From positions 1 through 10,806 of the forward strand of contig QGUU01000044.1 of assembly GCA_003242525.1 (NCBI GenBank): a stretch of DNA of 10,806 nt, written 5' to 3'. This DNA is from Pseudomonadota bacterium. Its GTDB lineage: Bacteria > Pseudomonadota > Alphaproteobacteria > Rhizobiales > Rhizobiaceae. Of this stretch, positions 1 through 5,681 are shown one piece after another. Position numbers and translations under genes: made by a program. Numbering within the stretch: the first letter of the stretch is position 1; every line of letters starts with the position of its first letter. The notes under the pieces were generated by a model, which was not told where the DNA came from, did not search any database, and saw nothing but the letters and a program-made list of their open reading frames with translations.

Positions 1-194
1 CAGACCGGCAAGGTGGTGGCCCCCGACCTCTACATTGCCTGCGGCATCTCCGACGCCATCCAGCACTTGGCGGGCATGAAGGACTCCAAGGTCATCGTCG
101 CCATCAACAAGGATGAGGAAGCACCCAGGTCGCGGACTACGGCATCGTCGGCGACCTCTTCACAATCCTGCCCGAACTCCAAAAGGCACTCTGA
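1..194 (+). pseudogene. etfA: Electron transfer flavoprotein alpha subunit, 3' end only, frameshifted
   Basis: This is the C-terminal end of the ETF alpha subunit, the FAD-binding half of the soluble heterodimer that passes electrons from acyl-CoA and other dehydrogenases to ETF-ubiquinone oxidoreductase. Frame 1 gives the family signature [16 protein letters not shown], then [20 protein letters not shown] and EEAP up to base 126. The family normally continues IFQVADYG. Here frame 1 instead reads RSRTT and runs on to a TAA at 205-207, while the expected ending, [11 protein letters not shown] followed by [10 protein letters not shown], is intact in frame 3 from 129 to the TGA at 192-194. Seven bases therefore appear to be missing at about 126-128, most simply from codons for I-F-Q. 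The motif GISGAIQH, which contacts FAD, reads GISDAIQH. The gene is cut by the window start. A sequencing or assembly error cannot be excluded. The family assignment is firm; whether the gene is inactive is inference. Confidence 0.8.
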
Positions 195-221
195 AGCGCG
201 GGCTTAAGGAAAAACAGGCTG

Positions 222-234
222 GCTCGGGGCGAGC
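222..234 (-). terminator. Weak stem-loop between convergent etfA and CAP genes
   Basis: GCTCG and CGAGC form a perfect 5-bp stem around a 3-base loop. Read on the minus strand, a run of five Ts follows about seven bases later (bases 210-214 of the plus strand are As), so it could end transcription of the CAP gene. The stem is short and the T-run is detached, so this is only a candidate. Confidence 0.22.
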
Positions 235-299
235 ATCGGCACCAAACAGGCCCCTTGGTTGTCATCGTGGTCGACCGCGGCCGCCACGGACGATGCCAT

Positions 300-818
300 T
301 CATCGCCCCAGTAGCAGTGCCCAGTACCGCCATTCCGGATTCTGGCCGTCCCGCCTATAGGCGAGGCCGAAGCGTGCAAAGCGGGTGTCGAGCACGTTGC
401 GGCGGTGAGGCGGAGAGTTCATCCACATCTCGAACAGGCGCGGCAGGTCCATGCGCCCCTGGGCGATGTTCTCGGCGGCTGCGCCCTTTATGCCGTTGCC
501 CTTGACGCGAGAAACGAAATCCTTGCCCCAGCCTGTATCGTGGACCATGCGCCCGGAACTGGCCATGTAGCTTGCCTGCTGCAGTGCGGCCCTTTCCAGG
601 TCCCTGTCCGGCATCAGAGGGGGTAGTCCATTGGCGGTTCGGTAGCCGTTGAGGATCGAAGCGGCGGCCGCGGAAGCGACGTCGCCTTGACCGGTCGGCC
701 GCATGGAACCGCAGGCCGCAAGCGTGGCCAGTGCGCCGAGTCCCGCCAGCTGCAAGAAAACCCTGCGGTCAGCGTTGGCATGCGAGAAATGTCCCAGGGT
801 AGCGAGATGGTTGGTCAT
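300..818 (-). CDS. CAP-domain (SCP/PR1-like) protein, predicted Tat-exported lipoprotein
   Basis: A 172-residue protein of the CAP superfamily, the fold of secreted SCP/PR1 proteins; bacterial members are extracytoplasmic and mostly of unknown function. Visible signatures are the AENIAQG block (Glu116) and the WMNSPPHRRNVL block (His138), with His93 in MVHD. Together these match the usual cavity His/Glu/His set, and the domain fills residues 48-172. The N terminus has a twin-arginine motif, DRRVFLQL (Arg18-Arg19), then a hydrophobic run ending in LAAC with Cys36 as the likely lipidated residue, so a folded, Tat-exported lipoprotein is predicted. The ATG at 818 was chosen because it places the twin-arginine motif 17 residues in. 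No clear Shine-Dalgarno sequence precedes it, and in-frame ATGs at 842 and 1019 would only add a poorly structured leader. It converges on etfA and diverges from the DUF2189 gene. The biological role is unknown. Confidence 0.82.
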   Translation of the reverse strand: MTNHLATLGHFSHANADRRVFLQLAGLGALATLAACGSMRPTGQGDVASAAAASILNGYRTANGLPPLMPDRDLERAALQQASYMASSGRMVHDTGWGKDFVSRVKGNGIKGAAAENIAQGRMDLPRLFEMWMNSPPHRRNVLDTRFARFGLAYRRDGQNPEWRYWALLLGR

Positions 819-926
819 GATCCGGGGAATAAGGAAAATCATGGCATTTGGCAGGCGGGCGGAGAAAAAAGATCCGTTGCGCCGACTTGCCCTCTCAAAC
901 AATTGAATGCCGGCGCAGGCCAACGG

Positions 927-955
927 GCGACAAGCATGGCCGGATCGGCTATTCT
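927..955 (+). promoter_or_regulatory. Candidate sigma-70-type promoter for the DUF2189 gene
   Basis: GCGACA at 927-932 and TATTCT at 950-955 are separated by 17 bases and lie about 75 bases before the DUF2189 start, in the 212-base divergent spacer. The -10 box is a fair match and the -35 box a partial one. Spotted by eye only. No convincing promoter was seen for the CAP gene on the other strand. Confidence 0.25.
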
Positions 956-1030
956 GCGGCCTATCTTCGATATGGCGGCCTCGGGCGGCCATCGTGGCGA
1001 TGACTGCCGGGCAATGCACGGAGGACGGTT

Positions 1031-1852
1031 ATGGCCAATTTCCATGTCATGGCAGGTGCACGTGGAGTCCGCGTCCAACCCACGGTTCGGCAGATCGATT
1101 ACGGCGATCTGGCGGAGTCCCTCAGGCTCGGCTTCGACGATTTCTGGCAGAAACCCTCGCACTATGTGTTCCTGTGCCTGATCTATCCTATAGTCGGTGT
1201 CTTTCTCATCCAGTCGTCATCCGGCGCGAACGCGATTCATCTCGCCTATCCGCTCATGTCGGGCTTCGCTCTGGTCGGCCCCTTTGCGGCCATCGGCCTT
1301 TACGAGATAAGCCGCCGGCGCGAACTTGGCCTCGAAAGTTCCTGGCGCCATGCTTTTGACGTCCGGCGCTCGCCCGCGCTCCCGTCGATTGCGGCGGTCG
1401 GCGCCATGCTGGTCGCCCTGTTACTCGTCTGGCTCTATACGGCGCAGTCCATTTACACGACCTTTTTCGGCGATCGACCTCCCGCTTCCATTGGCAGCTT
1501 TCTTGAGCAGGTCTTCTTCACGAGTGCAGGCTGGAAACTGATAATCTTCGGCAATATTACGGGTTTCATATTCGCAGTCATCGCCTTGGCGACCACGGTG
1601 ATCGCCTTCCCGCTTCTGCTCGACCGCGACGTGGGAGCAGTGGCGGCGATTGAAACGTCGGCCAGGGCCGTCCTGGCAAATCCGGGACCGATGGCCATGT
1701 GGGGCCTCATTGTTGCTATTCTTCTCGTTATCGGCTCGATCCCGCTGTTCGCGGGGTTGGCGGTAGTCGTGCCGGTGCTAGGCCATGCCACGTGGCATCT
1801 ATATCGAAAGGTGGTCGAGCCGGATGACGGCGAAGTACGGCGCCCCATGTAG
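1031..1852 (+). CDS. DUF2189 family multi-pass membrane protein
   Basis: A 273-residue predicted integral inner-membrane protein of the DUF2189 family (COG5473-like), common in alphaproteobacteria and without an assigned biochemical function. Residues 1-45 are soluble and include DLAESLRLGFDDFW, a typical start for this family. Hydrophobic segments lie at about 45-62, 70-91, 117-138, 168-195 and 221-250, the last long enough for two helices. Between helices 2 and 3 is a charged loop, EISRRRELGLESSWRHAF, and the tail is short and charged. The start is well supported: GGAGG at 1020-1024 sits six bases before the ATG. It is divergent from the CAP gene and 212 bases ahead of the HAD gene on the same strand, so co-transcription with the HAD gene is possible but not shown. 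Family assignment is by pattern recognition; no function is proposed. Confidence 0.85.
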   Translation: MANFHVMAGARGVRVQPTVRQIDYGDLAESLRLGFDDFWQKPSHYVFLCLIYPIVGVFLIQSSSGANAIHLAYPLMSGFALVGPFAAIGLYEISRRRELGLESSWRHAFDVRRSPALPSIAAVGAMLVALLLVWLYTAQSIYTTFFGDRPPASIGSFLEQVFFTSAGWKLIIFGNITGFIFAVIALATTVIAFPLLLDRDVGAVAAIETSARAVLANPGPMAMWGLIVAILLVIGSIPLFAGLAVVVPVLGHATWHLYRKVVEPDDGEVRRPM

Positions 1853-1902
1853 TCAGGCCGCCGCAGGCGCGGGGGGAGGAGATACGCAATTCGAGCTGAG
1901 GG

Positions 1903-1921
1903 GCCCGGCGCTCTGCCGGGC
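1903..1921 (+). terminator. GC-rich stem-loop downstream of the DUF2189 gene
   Basis: GCCCGGC and GCCGGGC form a perfect 7-bp stem around the loop GCTCT, 50 bases after the DUF2189 stop. No T-run follows on either strand, so it is not a classical intrinsic terminator. It could be a terminator without a U-tract, an mRNA-stabilising hairpin or part of the leader of the HAD gene. Confidence 0.35.
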
Positions 1922-2064
1922 GCCTGTCGGAAGTATCTCTCATCGTTCGATACCCGCCCAAATACTCATACGCGCGAAAGCTGGTGACAGTTCCGCTCGG
2001 TTCGGCTAAGTCGGCGGCGCCGGCGTCCTGCCGGTTCATCATTGGACATGGCATGGAACACAGA

Positions 2065-2925
2065 ATGGCGGCATCGTCCGATACGATCGATTCGTTGGAC
2101 AGGCTTCTACCGCGCTATGACGCCTTGCTCTGCGACGTATGGGGCGTCATCCACAATGGGGAGACACACTTTCCTGCTGCAGCCGATGCGCTGAAACGAG
2201 CGCGCGAGGCGGGGGTGGCGGTGGTTCTGATCACCAATTCTCCGCGCCGAGGGGCGGATGTCATCGATCAGATGCGCGCAATAGGCGTGCCAGACGGCAC
2301 TTTCGACAGGCTCGTGAGTTCCGGGGACGTGACGCGCGACCTGATAGCGGAAGGTCCACGCCGTGTATTTCATATCGGCCCGGATCGCGACCTGAACCTG
2401 TATGACGGGCTCGATGTCGAACTGGTCGAGGAATTCGAAGCGAACGCAGTTGTCTGCACCGGCCCCTACGATGACGAGGTGGAGACGCCGGAGGACTATC
2501 GCGACCTGCTGACAAGGCTGCGTGCCCGGAACCTTCCCTTCATCTGCGCCAATCCCGACATAGTGGTGGAAAGGGGAGACCGGCTGATCTGGTGCGCAGG
2601 GGCCATCGCCCGTGACTATGCTCAGCTCGGGGGTCGTACACTGATAGCCGGCAAGCCGCACGCGCCGATATATGAAGCTGCGCTGAAGGCGGCAGCGGAA
2701 GCTCTCGGGCGTGACCTTGACCGCAGCGCGGTTCTGGCCATCGGCGACGGTATGATGACAGACGTAAAGGGAGCCGCCGACAACGGCTTCGACGTTCTTT
2801 ACGTTTCCGGCGGCATCCATGCCAGCGAGTACGGGGACCCGCTGAAGCCGGACGGTGCGCTGCTTGGTGCCTTCCTCGACAAGCACGGCTATCGCCCCGT
2901 GGCGACCATGCCGAGGCTGCGCTAG
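2065..2925 (+). CDS. HAD superfamily class IIA hydrolase-like protein (TIGR01459 type)
   Basis: A 286-residue cytoplasmic HAD protein, related in architecture to NagD and phosphoglycolate phosphatase-like class IIA enzymes. Motif I is CDVWGVIHNG with nucleophile Asp24, motif II is LITNSPR (Thr57), motif III is AGKPHAPIY (Lys197), and motif IV is AIGDGMMTDVKGA (Asp228, Asp233). The class IIA cap lies between motifs II and III, about residues 65-190. Position +2 after the nucleophile is Trp26 instead of the usual Asp; as I recall, this DxWGV form is typical of the TIGR01459 group. ATG 2065 gives the compact N terminus expected for the family. ATG 2053 (four residues longer) and GTG 1984 are alternatives, and the Shine-Dalgarno support is weak for all. 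The stop overlaps the ribF ribosome-binding site, so the two genes are probably co-transcribed and a flavin-related substrate is possible. The true substrate is unknown. Confidence 0.85.
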   Translation: MAASSDTIDSLDRLLPRYDALLCDVWGVIHNGETHFPAAADALKRAREAGVAVVLITNSPRRGADVIDQMRAIGVPDGTFDRLVSSGDVTRDLIAEGPRRVFHIGPDRDLNLYDGLDVELVEEFEANAVVCTGPYDDEVETPEDYRDLLTRLRARNLPFICANPDIVVERGDRLIWCAGAIARDYAQLGGRTLIAGKPHAPIYEAALKAAAEALGRDLDRSAVLAIGDGMMTDVKGAADNGFDVLYVSGGIHASEYGDPLKPDGALLGAFLDKHGYRPVATMPRLR

Positions 2926-2930
2926 GAAAG
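2924..2930 (+). promoter_or_regulatory. ribF ribosome-binding site overlapping the HAD stop codon
   Basis: AGGAAAG begins inside the TAG stop (2923-2925) of the HAD gene and lies five bases before the ribF ATG at 2936. The overlap supports co-transcription and possible translational coupling of the two genes, and it favours ATG 2936 over longer in-frame starts. Confidence 0.65.
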
Positions 2931-2935
2931 CATCC

Positions 2936-3913
2936 ATGCCGTTCCAGCGCATTCCGGCCACGTCTCCCGTTCCTGCCCAATTGCGCGGCGGCGTGGTAGC
3001 CATCGGAAATTTTGACGGAGTTCACCGTGGTCACCAGGCGGTTCTGGGACGCGCTCTCGAAGAGGCGCGCCGTCTCGGTGTTCCGTCACTGGTCCTGACT
3101 TTCGACCCTCATCCGCGCAAGGTTTTTCATCCTGATCGGCCGCTCTTCGTGCTGACGCCACCCGCCATGAAGGCCCGCCTCGTGGAGGCACTCGGCTTTG
3201 ATGCCGTCGTGGAACGGCCCTTTACCAGAGATTTCGCCTCGCAGTCGGCCGAAACGTTTGTCACCCATGTGCTGGTGAATTGCCTGGGCATTACTCATGC
3301 GGTCACTGGATTCGACTTCCATTTCGGCAAGGACCGGCAGGGCGGCCCGGCCTATCTGATGGCGGCGGGGGAACGGCATGGCTTCGGCGTGTCGTTGGTT
3401 GACGCATTCAGGGACGAAGGGGCGAAAGTCGTTTCGTCAAGTCGCATAAGAACCCTGCTGGAAGAGGGCGATGTTGCCCAGGCAGCTGGGCTTCTCGGCT
3501 ATCGCTTCACGGTCGAGGCCGAAATCATCGGTGGCCAGAAACTCGGTCGAACGCTTGGCTTTCCTACCGCCAACATGGCCTTGCCGGCGGACGCGACGCT
3601 GCGCCACGGCATCTATGCGGTGCGCTTCCGCCGGGCCGACGGCACGATCCATGACGGCGTTGCGTCCTTTGGGCGGCGACCGACGGTGGACGACAGCGGC
3701 GTGCCGCTGCTGGAAACCTTTGTGTTCGACTTCTCCGACGATCTTTATGGCGAGGTCTGTTCGGTGTCGTTCTTCGGCTGGTTGCGTGGCGAGGAGAAGT
3801 TCGACGGGCTCGACGCGCTTGTGGCGCAGATGAAGCGCGACGAAGCCGAAGCGAGGGCGCTGCTATCGGGCGTGCGCCCCCTCTCGCAACTCGATGCCAG
3901 GATTGCCTTCTAG
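2936..3913 (+). CDS. ribF: Bifunctional riboflavin kinase / FAD synthetase
   Basis: A 325-residue cytoplasmic enzyme that phosphorylates riboflavin to FMN and then adenylylates FMN to FAD. The N-terminal FMN adenylyltransferase domain (residues 18-185) shows GNFDGVHRGH (24-33) with the HxGH-like nucleotidyltransferase site, TFDPHPRKVF, TGFDFHFGKDRQG and VSSSRIR. The C-terminal riboflavin kinase domain (187-310) shows GRTLGFPTAN (204-213), HGIYAVRF, FGRRPT and LLETF with the likely catalytic Glu260, then DLYGEV and GEEKFDGLDAL. Length and domain order match the bacterial RibF family. ATG 2936 is chosen because a ribosome-binding site lies just upstream and the first catalytic strand follows after a short leader. 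It sits ten bases after the HAD stop and is convergent with hdeD, sharing a CTAG stop palindrome. Assignment is secure. Confidence 0.97.
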   Translation: MPFQRIPATSPVPAQLRGGVVAIGNFDGVHRGHQAVLGRALEEARRLGVPSLVLTFDPHPRKVFHPDRPLFVLTPPAMKARLVEALGFDAVVERPFTRDFASQSAETFVTHVLVNCLGITHAVTGFDFHFGKDRQGGPAYLMAAGERHGFGVSLVDAFRDEGAKVVSSSRIRTLLEEGDVAQAAGLLGYRFTVEAEIIGGQKLGRTLGFPTANMALPADATLRHGIYAVRFRRADGTIHDGVASFGRRPTVDDSGVPLLETFVFDFSDDLYGEVCSVSFFGWLRGEEKFDGLDALVAQMKRDEAEARALLSGVRPLSQLDARIAF

Positions 3914-4482
3914 GCTTGTGCCTGCCCGGTCTTTCTCAGCGCCAGGCCGAGGGCGATGAGGGCCCAGCCCTGGAAGGTCAGATCAATGGCAAGAAACAGG
4001 CCGAGCACCCAGACGCTGTTGACCGGCCACTGAAAGGCGATGAGCAGCCCGGCGATGGCCGTGACCACGCCTGCCGTCACGAGCCAGCCTGAACCCGATC
4101 TCGACCATGTCTTGATGCCGATCCATATCCTCAGCAGGCCGGTTGCCAGCAAGGCTGCGGCCAGCAGGAGAGTCAGCACCGCGGAGGCCAGCAGCGGATT
4201 GTAAAACGCGAAGAAACCGGCGATGGCGTAGATCAGGCCGGCGAGAAACCAGTAGAAGAATCGGCCCCAGGTCTTTACGCCAAATGCGTGCACGATCTCG
4301 ATCACGCCGGCGAGGAGCATCAGCCAGCCTATGAAGTATACCGACGCTATCGTGGCAACGAAGAGATTGCCCAAGGCGATCACGCCAAGGATCAGCAGAA
4401 GTACGCCAAGGGCCACGAACCATCCCCACTTTTCGCTGGCTGATCCGATGGCGGTTTTCATGGGTTCATCTGAAAGGGTCAT
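3910..4482 (-). CDS. HdeD family (DUF308) inner-membrane protein
   Basis: A 190-residue hydrophobic protein with six predicted transmembrane helices at about residues 20-40, 43-66, 75-93, 97-119, 132-150 and 155-180, in the pairwise-repeat layout of the DUF308/HdeD family. Typical family features are the WGWFVALGVLLLILG start, GWLMLLAGVIEIVHAF and the NPLLAS turn between helices 3 and 4. HdeD of E. coli is an acid-stress membrane protein; most homologues have no proven function, so the name gives family only. GGAG at 4494-4491 sits eight bases before the ATG at 4482 and supports that start; an in-frame ATG at 4461 would remove seven residues. It is divergent from mipA across a 172-base spacer and converges with ribF, overlapping by four bases at the stop codons. 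It splits the ribF and ileS neighbourhood together with mipA. Confidence 0.88.
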   Translation of the reverse strand: MTLSDEPMKTAIGSASEKWGWFVALGVLLLILGVIALGNLFVATIASVYFIGWLMLLAGVIEIVHAFGVKTWGRFFYWFLAGLIYAIAGFFAFYNPLLASAVLTLLLAAALLATGLLRIWIGIKTWSRSGSGWLVTAGVVTAIAGLLIAFQWPVNSVWVLGLFLAIDLTFQGWALIALGLALRKTGQAQA

Positions 4483-4615
4483 TTCGTAATCTCCGTATTG
4501 GACGTTGGACCCAGTTGTGAAGGCTAACTCTGGGGATGAGCGGCGTCCAGCGACGTCAGCAAAGAAAAAGAAGAAATGAATCCGCGCATTTTATTCAAAT
4601 TTTACCGACTCCCAC

Positions 4616-4645
4616 GATAGCTGAGTTGCCGAGGGATAGCGTCAA
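4616..4645 (-). promoter_or_regulatory. Candidate promoter for hdeD in the divergent spacer
   Basis: On the minus strand TTGACG (4645-4640, preceded by C, so matching the rhizobial CTTGAC -35 core) is followed after 18 bases by GCTATC (4621-4616). This would give hdeD a 5' leader of roughly 130 bases and place the -35 box over the mipA ribosome-binding region, so expression of the two genes could interfere. The rest of the spacer holds an A/T-rich stretch at about 4560-4606. Found by eye; the -10 match is poor. Confidence 0.22.
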
Positions 4646-4654
4646 GGTGCAGAG

Positions 4655-5467
4655 ATGAAACGTTTCCGGATGATGGTGGCTGCTTCGGCGCTGCTTGTGT
4701 GCGATGTTTCCTGGGCTCAGGCGGGTGACGGGCCTTTGGGCTGGATATCCGGAGACTGGTATCTGACGGTGGGTGCGACGGGGCTCGTCGCTCCTGATTT
4801 TGAAGGCGGAAAGAAATACATGTTCAGCGCCCAGCCGATCATTTCGCTGGGCAAGGCGGGCAAGGAAGCTCGTTTCGTTTCTCGCAACGACAACATCTCG
4901 CTCAGCCTTTATGACAACGGCAATATTCGCACCGGCCTGACCGGCAAGATCCTGTTTGGGCGCGACGGAGATGACGCCGATGCCCTGAGGCATCTCGATC
5001 CGGTCCGCTCGGGTGGCGAGATTGGCGGTTTCGCCGAGATTTATCCGTCCGACTGGCTGCGGCTGCGAGGTGAAGTGAGGCACGGCATCCGGTCGCACCA
5101 CGGCATCGTGGCAGATCTGGCAGCCGATGCGTTCTATGACCTCGCGCCCGGCGTGAGGATTTCCGGAGGACCTCGGGCATCCTTTGCCTCCTCGGATTAT
5201 TTCGAGGCGTTCTATGGCGTCAACGCCACCGAGTCCGCAGCTTCCGGCCTGAGTGAATATCATCCCGACGGTGGAGTGAAATCCATCGGCCTTGGCGGCG
5301 CTGTCACCTGGAAGACGACAGACCGGGTGACGACAAGCCTGTTCGGCGAATATGCGCGCCTGAAAGGACCGGCAGCGAAATCCAGTCTGGTGCGGGAGCG
5401 CGGTTCGCCTGATCAGTTCACCATCGGCGTTTCTGCCAGCTATCGCTTTGATTTTACGATACCGTGA
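4655..5467 (+). CDS. MipA/OmpV family outer-membrane protein
   Basis: A 270-residue predicted outer-membrane beta-barrel of the MipA/OmpV family. The family includes E. coli MipA, a scaffold linking the lytic transglycosylase MltA with PBP1B, and Vibrio OmpV; most members are uncharacterised, so the role here is open. A signal peptide spans residues 1-23 (basic start, hydrophobic core, probable cleavage after AQA). The mature part begins with SGDWYLTVGATGLVAPDFEG, the usual first strands (family members have a pre-barrel Y.P.FEG-like block), and continues with alternating polar/apolar strands. It ends in YRFDFTIP, with aromatic residues near the C terminus as expected for barrel assembly. AAGG at 4644-4647 lies seven bases before the chosen ATG; in-frame ATGs at residues 6 and 7 are less suited because they lose the basic start. 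It is divergent from hdeD and 214 bases ahead of ileS. Confidence 0.85.
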   Translation: MKRFRMMVAASALLVCDVSWAQAGDGPLGWISGDWYLTVGATGLVAPDFEGGKKYMFSAQPIISLGKAGKEARFVSRNDNISLSLYDNGNIRTGLTGKILFGRDGDDADALRHLDPVRSGGEIGGFAEIYPSDWLRLRGEVRHGIRSHHGIVADLAADAFYDLAPGVRISGGPRASFASSDYFEAFYGVNATESAASGLSEYHPDGGVKSIGLGGAVTWKTTDRVTTSLFGEYARLKGPAAKSSLVRERGSPDQFTIGVSASYRFDFTIP

Positions 5468-5603
5468 GCGAGACGCTTTATTCCTGCCGCTCTTTCCTCT
5501 AGAAGCGCGCCATGACACGTTTCCCGCGCGCCATTGCGATACGAATTACCGGCCCGGTGCTCCGGATGGCCTGACGGCCGTGGGAGCTGCCGGGATTTTT
5601 CGT

Positions 5604-5624
5604 GCGGGAGCCCTCGCGCTTTTT
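5604..5624 (+). terminator. Weak terminator-like hairpin between mipA and ileS
   Basis: GCGGGA and TCGCGC-side bases form an interrupted stem (three pairs, one mismatch, two pairs) around the loop GCCC, followed directly by five Ts. It could end mipA transcription ahead of ileS. The stem is imperfect and lies 137 bases past the mipA stop. No T-box or other leader structure was recognised in the 214-base spacer. Confidence 0.25.
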
Positions 5625-5681
5625 CCGAAACATGATAGGTGAACGCCGGGCGCTTGCGCCGGCAACGCATATGGCAGACCG

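Noticed and set aside
966..1000. GGCGGCC repeats and a short palindrome around ATGGC...GCCAT ahead of the DUF2189 gene.
   Set aside because: Arms are only five bases, and such GC-rich repeats are common by chance in this composition.
1853..2064. A possible FMN riboswitch upstream of the HAD-ribF pair.
   Set aside because: The spacer has only simple GC-rich hairpins (1903-1921 and a 5-bp one at 2020-2034) and none of the conserved RFN element blocks I could recognise.
2107..3003. A 298-codon open frame on the minus strand opposite the HAD gene.
   Set aside because: It lies opposite a clear HAD gene with all motifs, shows no recognisable domain, and long antisense frames are expected in GC-rich DNA.
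4595..5518. A 307-codon open frame on the minus strand covering mipA.
   Set aside because: The plus strand has a signal peptide, barrel-like strands and the family C terminus; the antisense product has no coherent domain.
5468..5681. A possible T-box or small gene ahead of ileS.
   Set aside because: No T-box-like conserved bases or antiterminator were visible, T-boxes are not expected in alphaproteobacteria, and the 64-codon frame from 5448 starts inside mipA without a ribosome-binding site.
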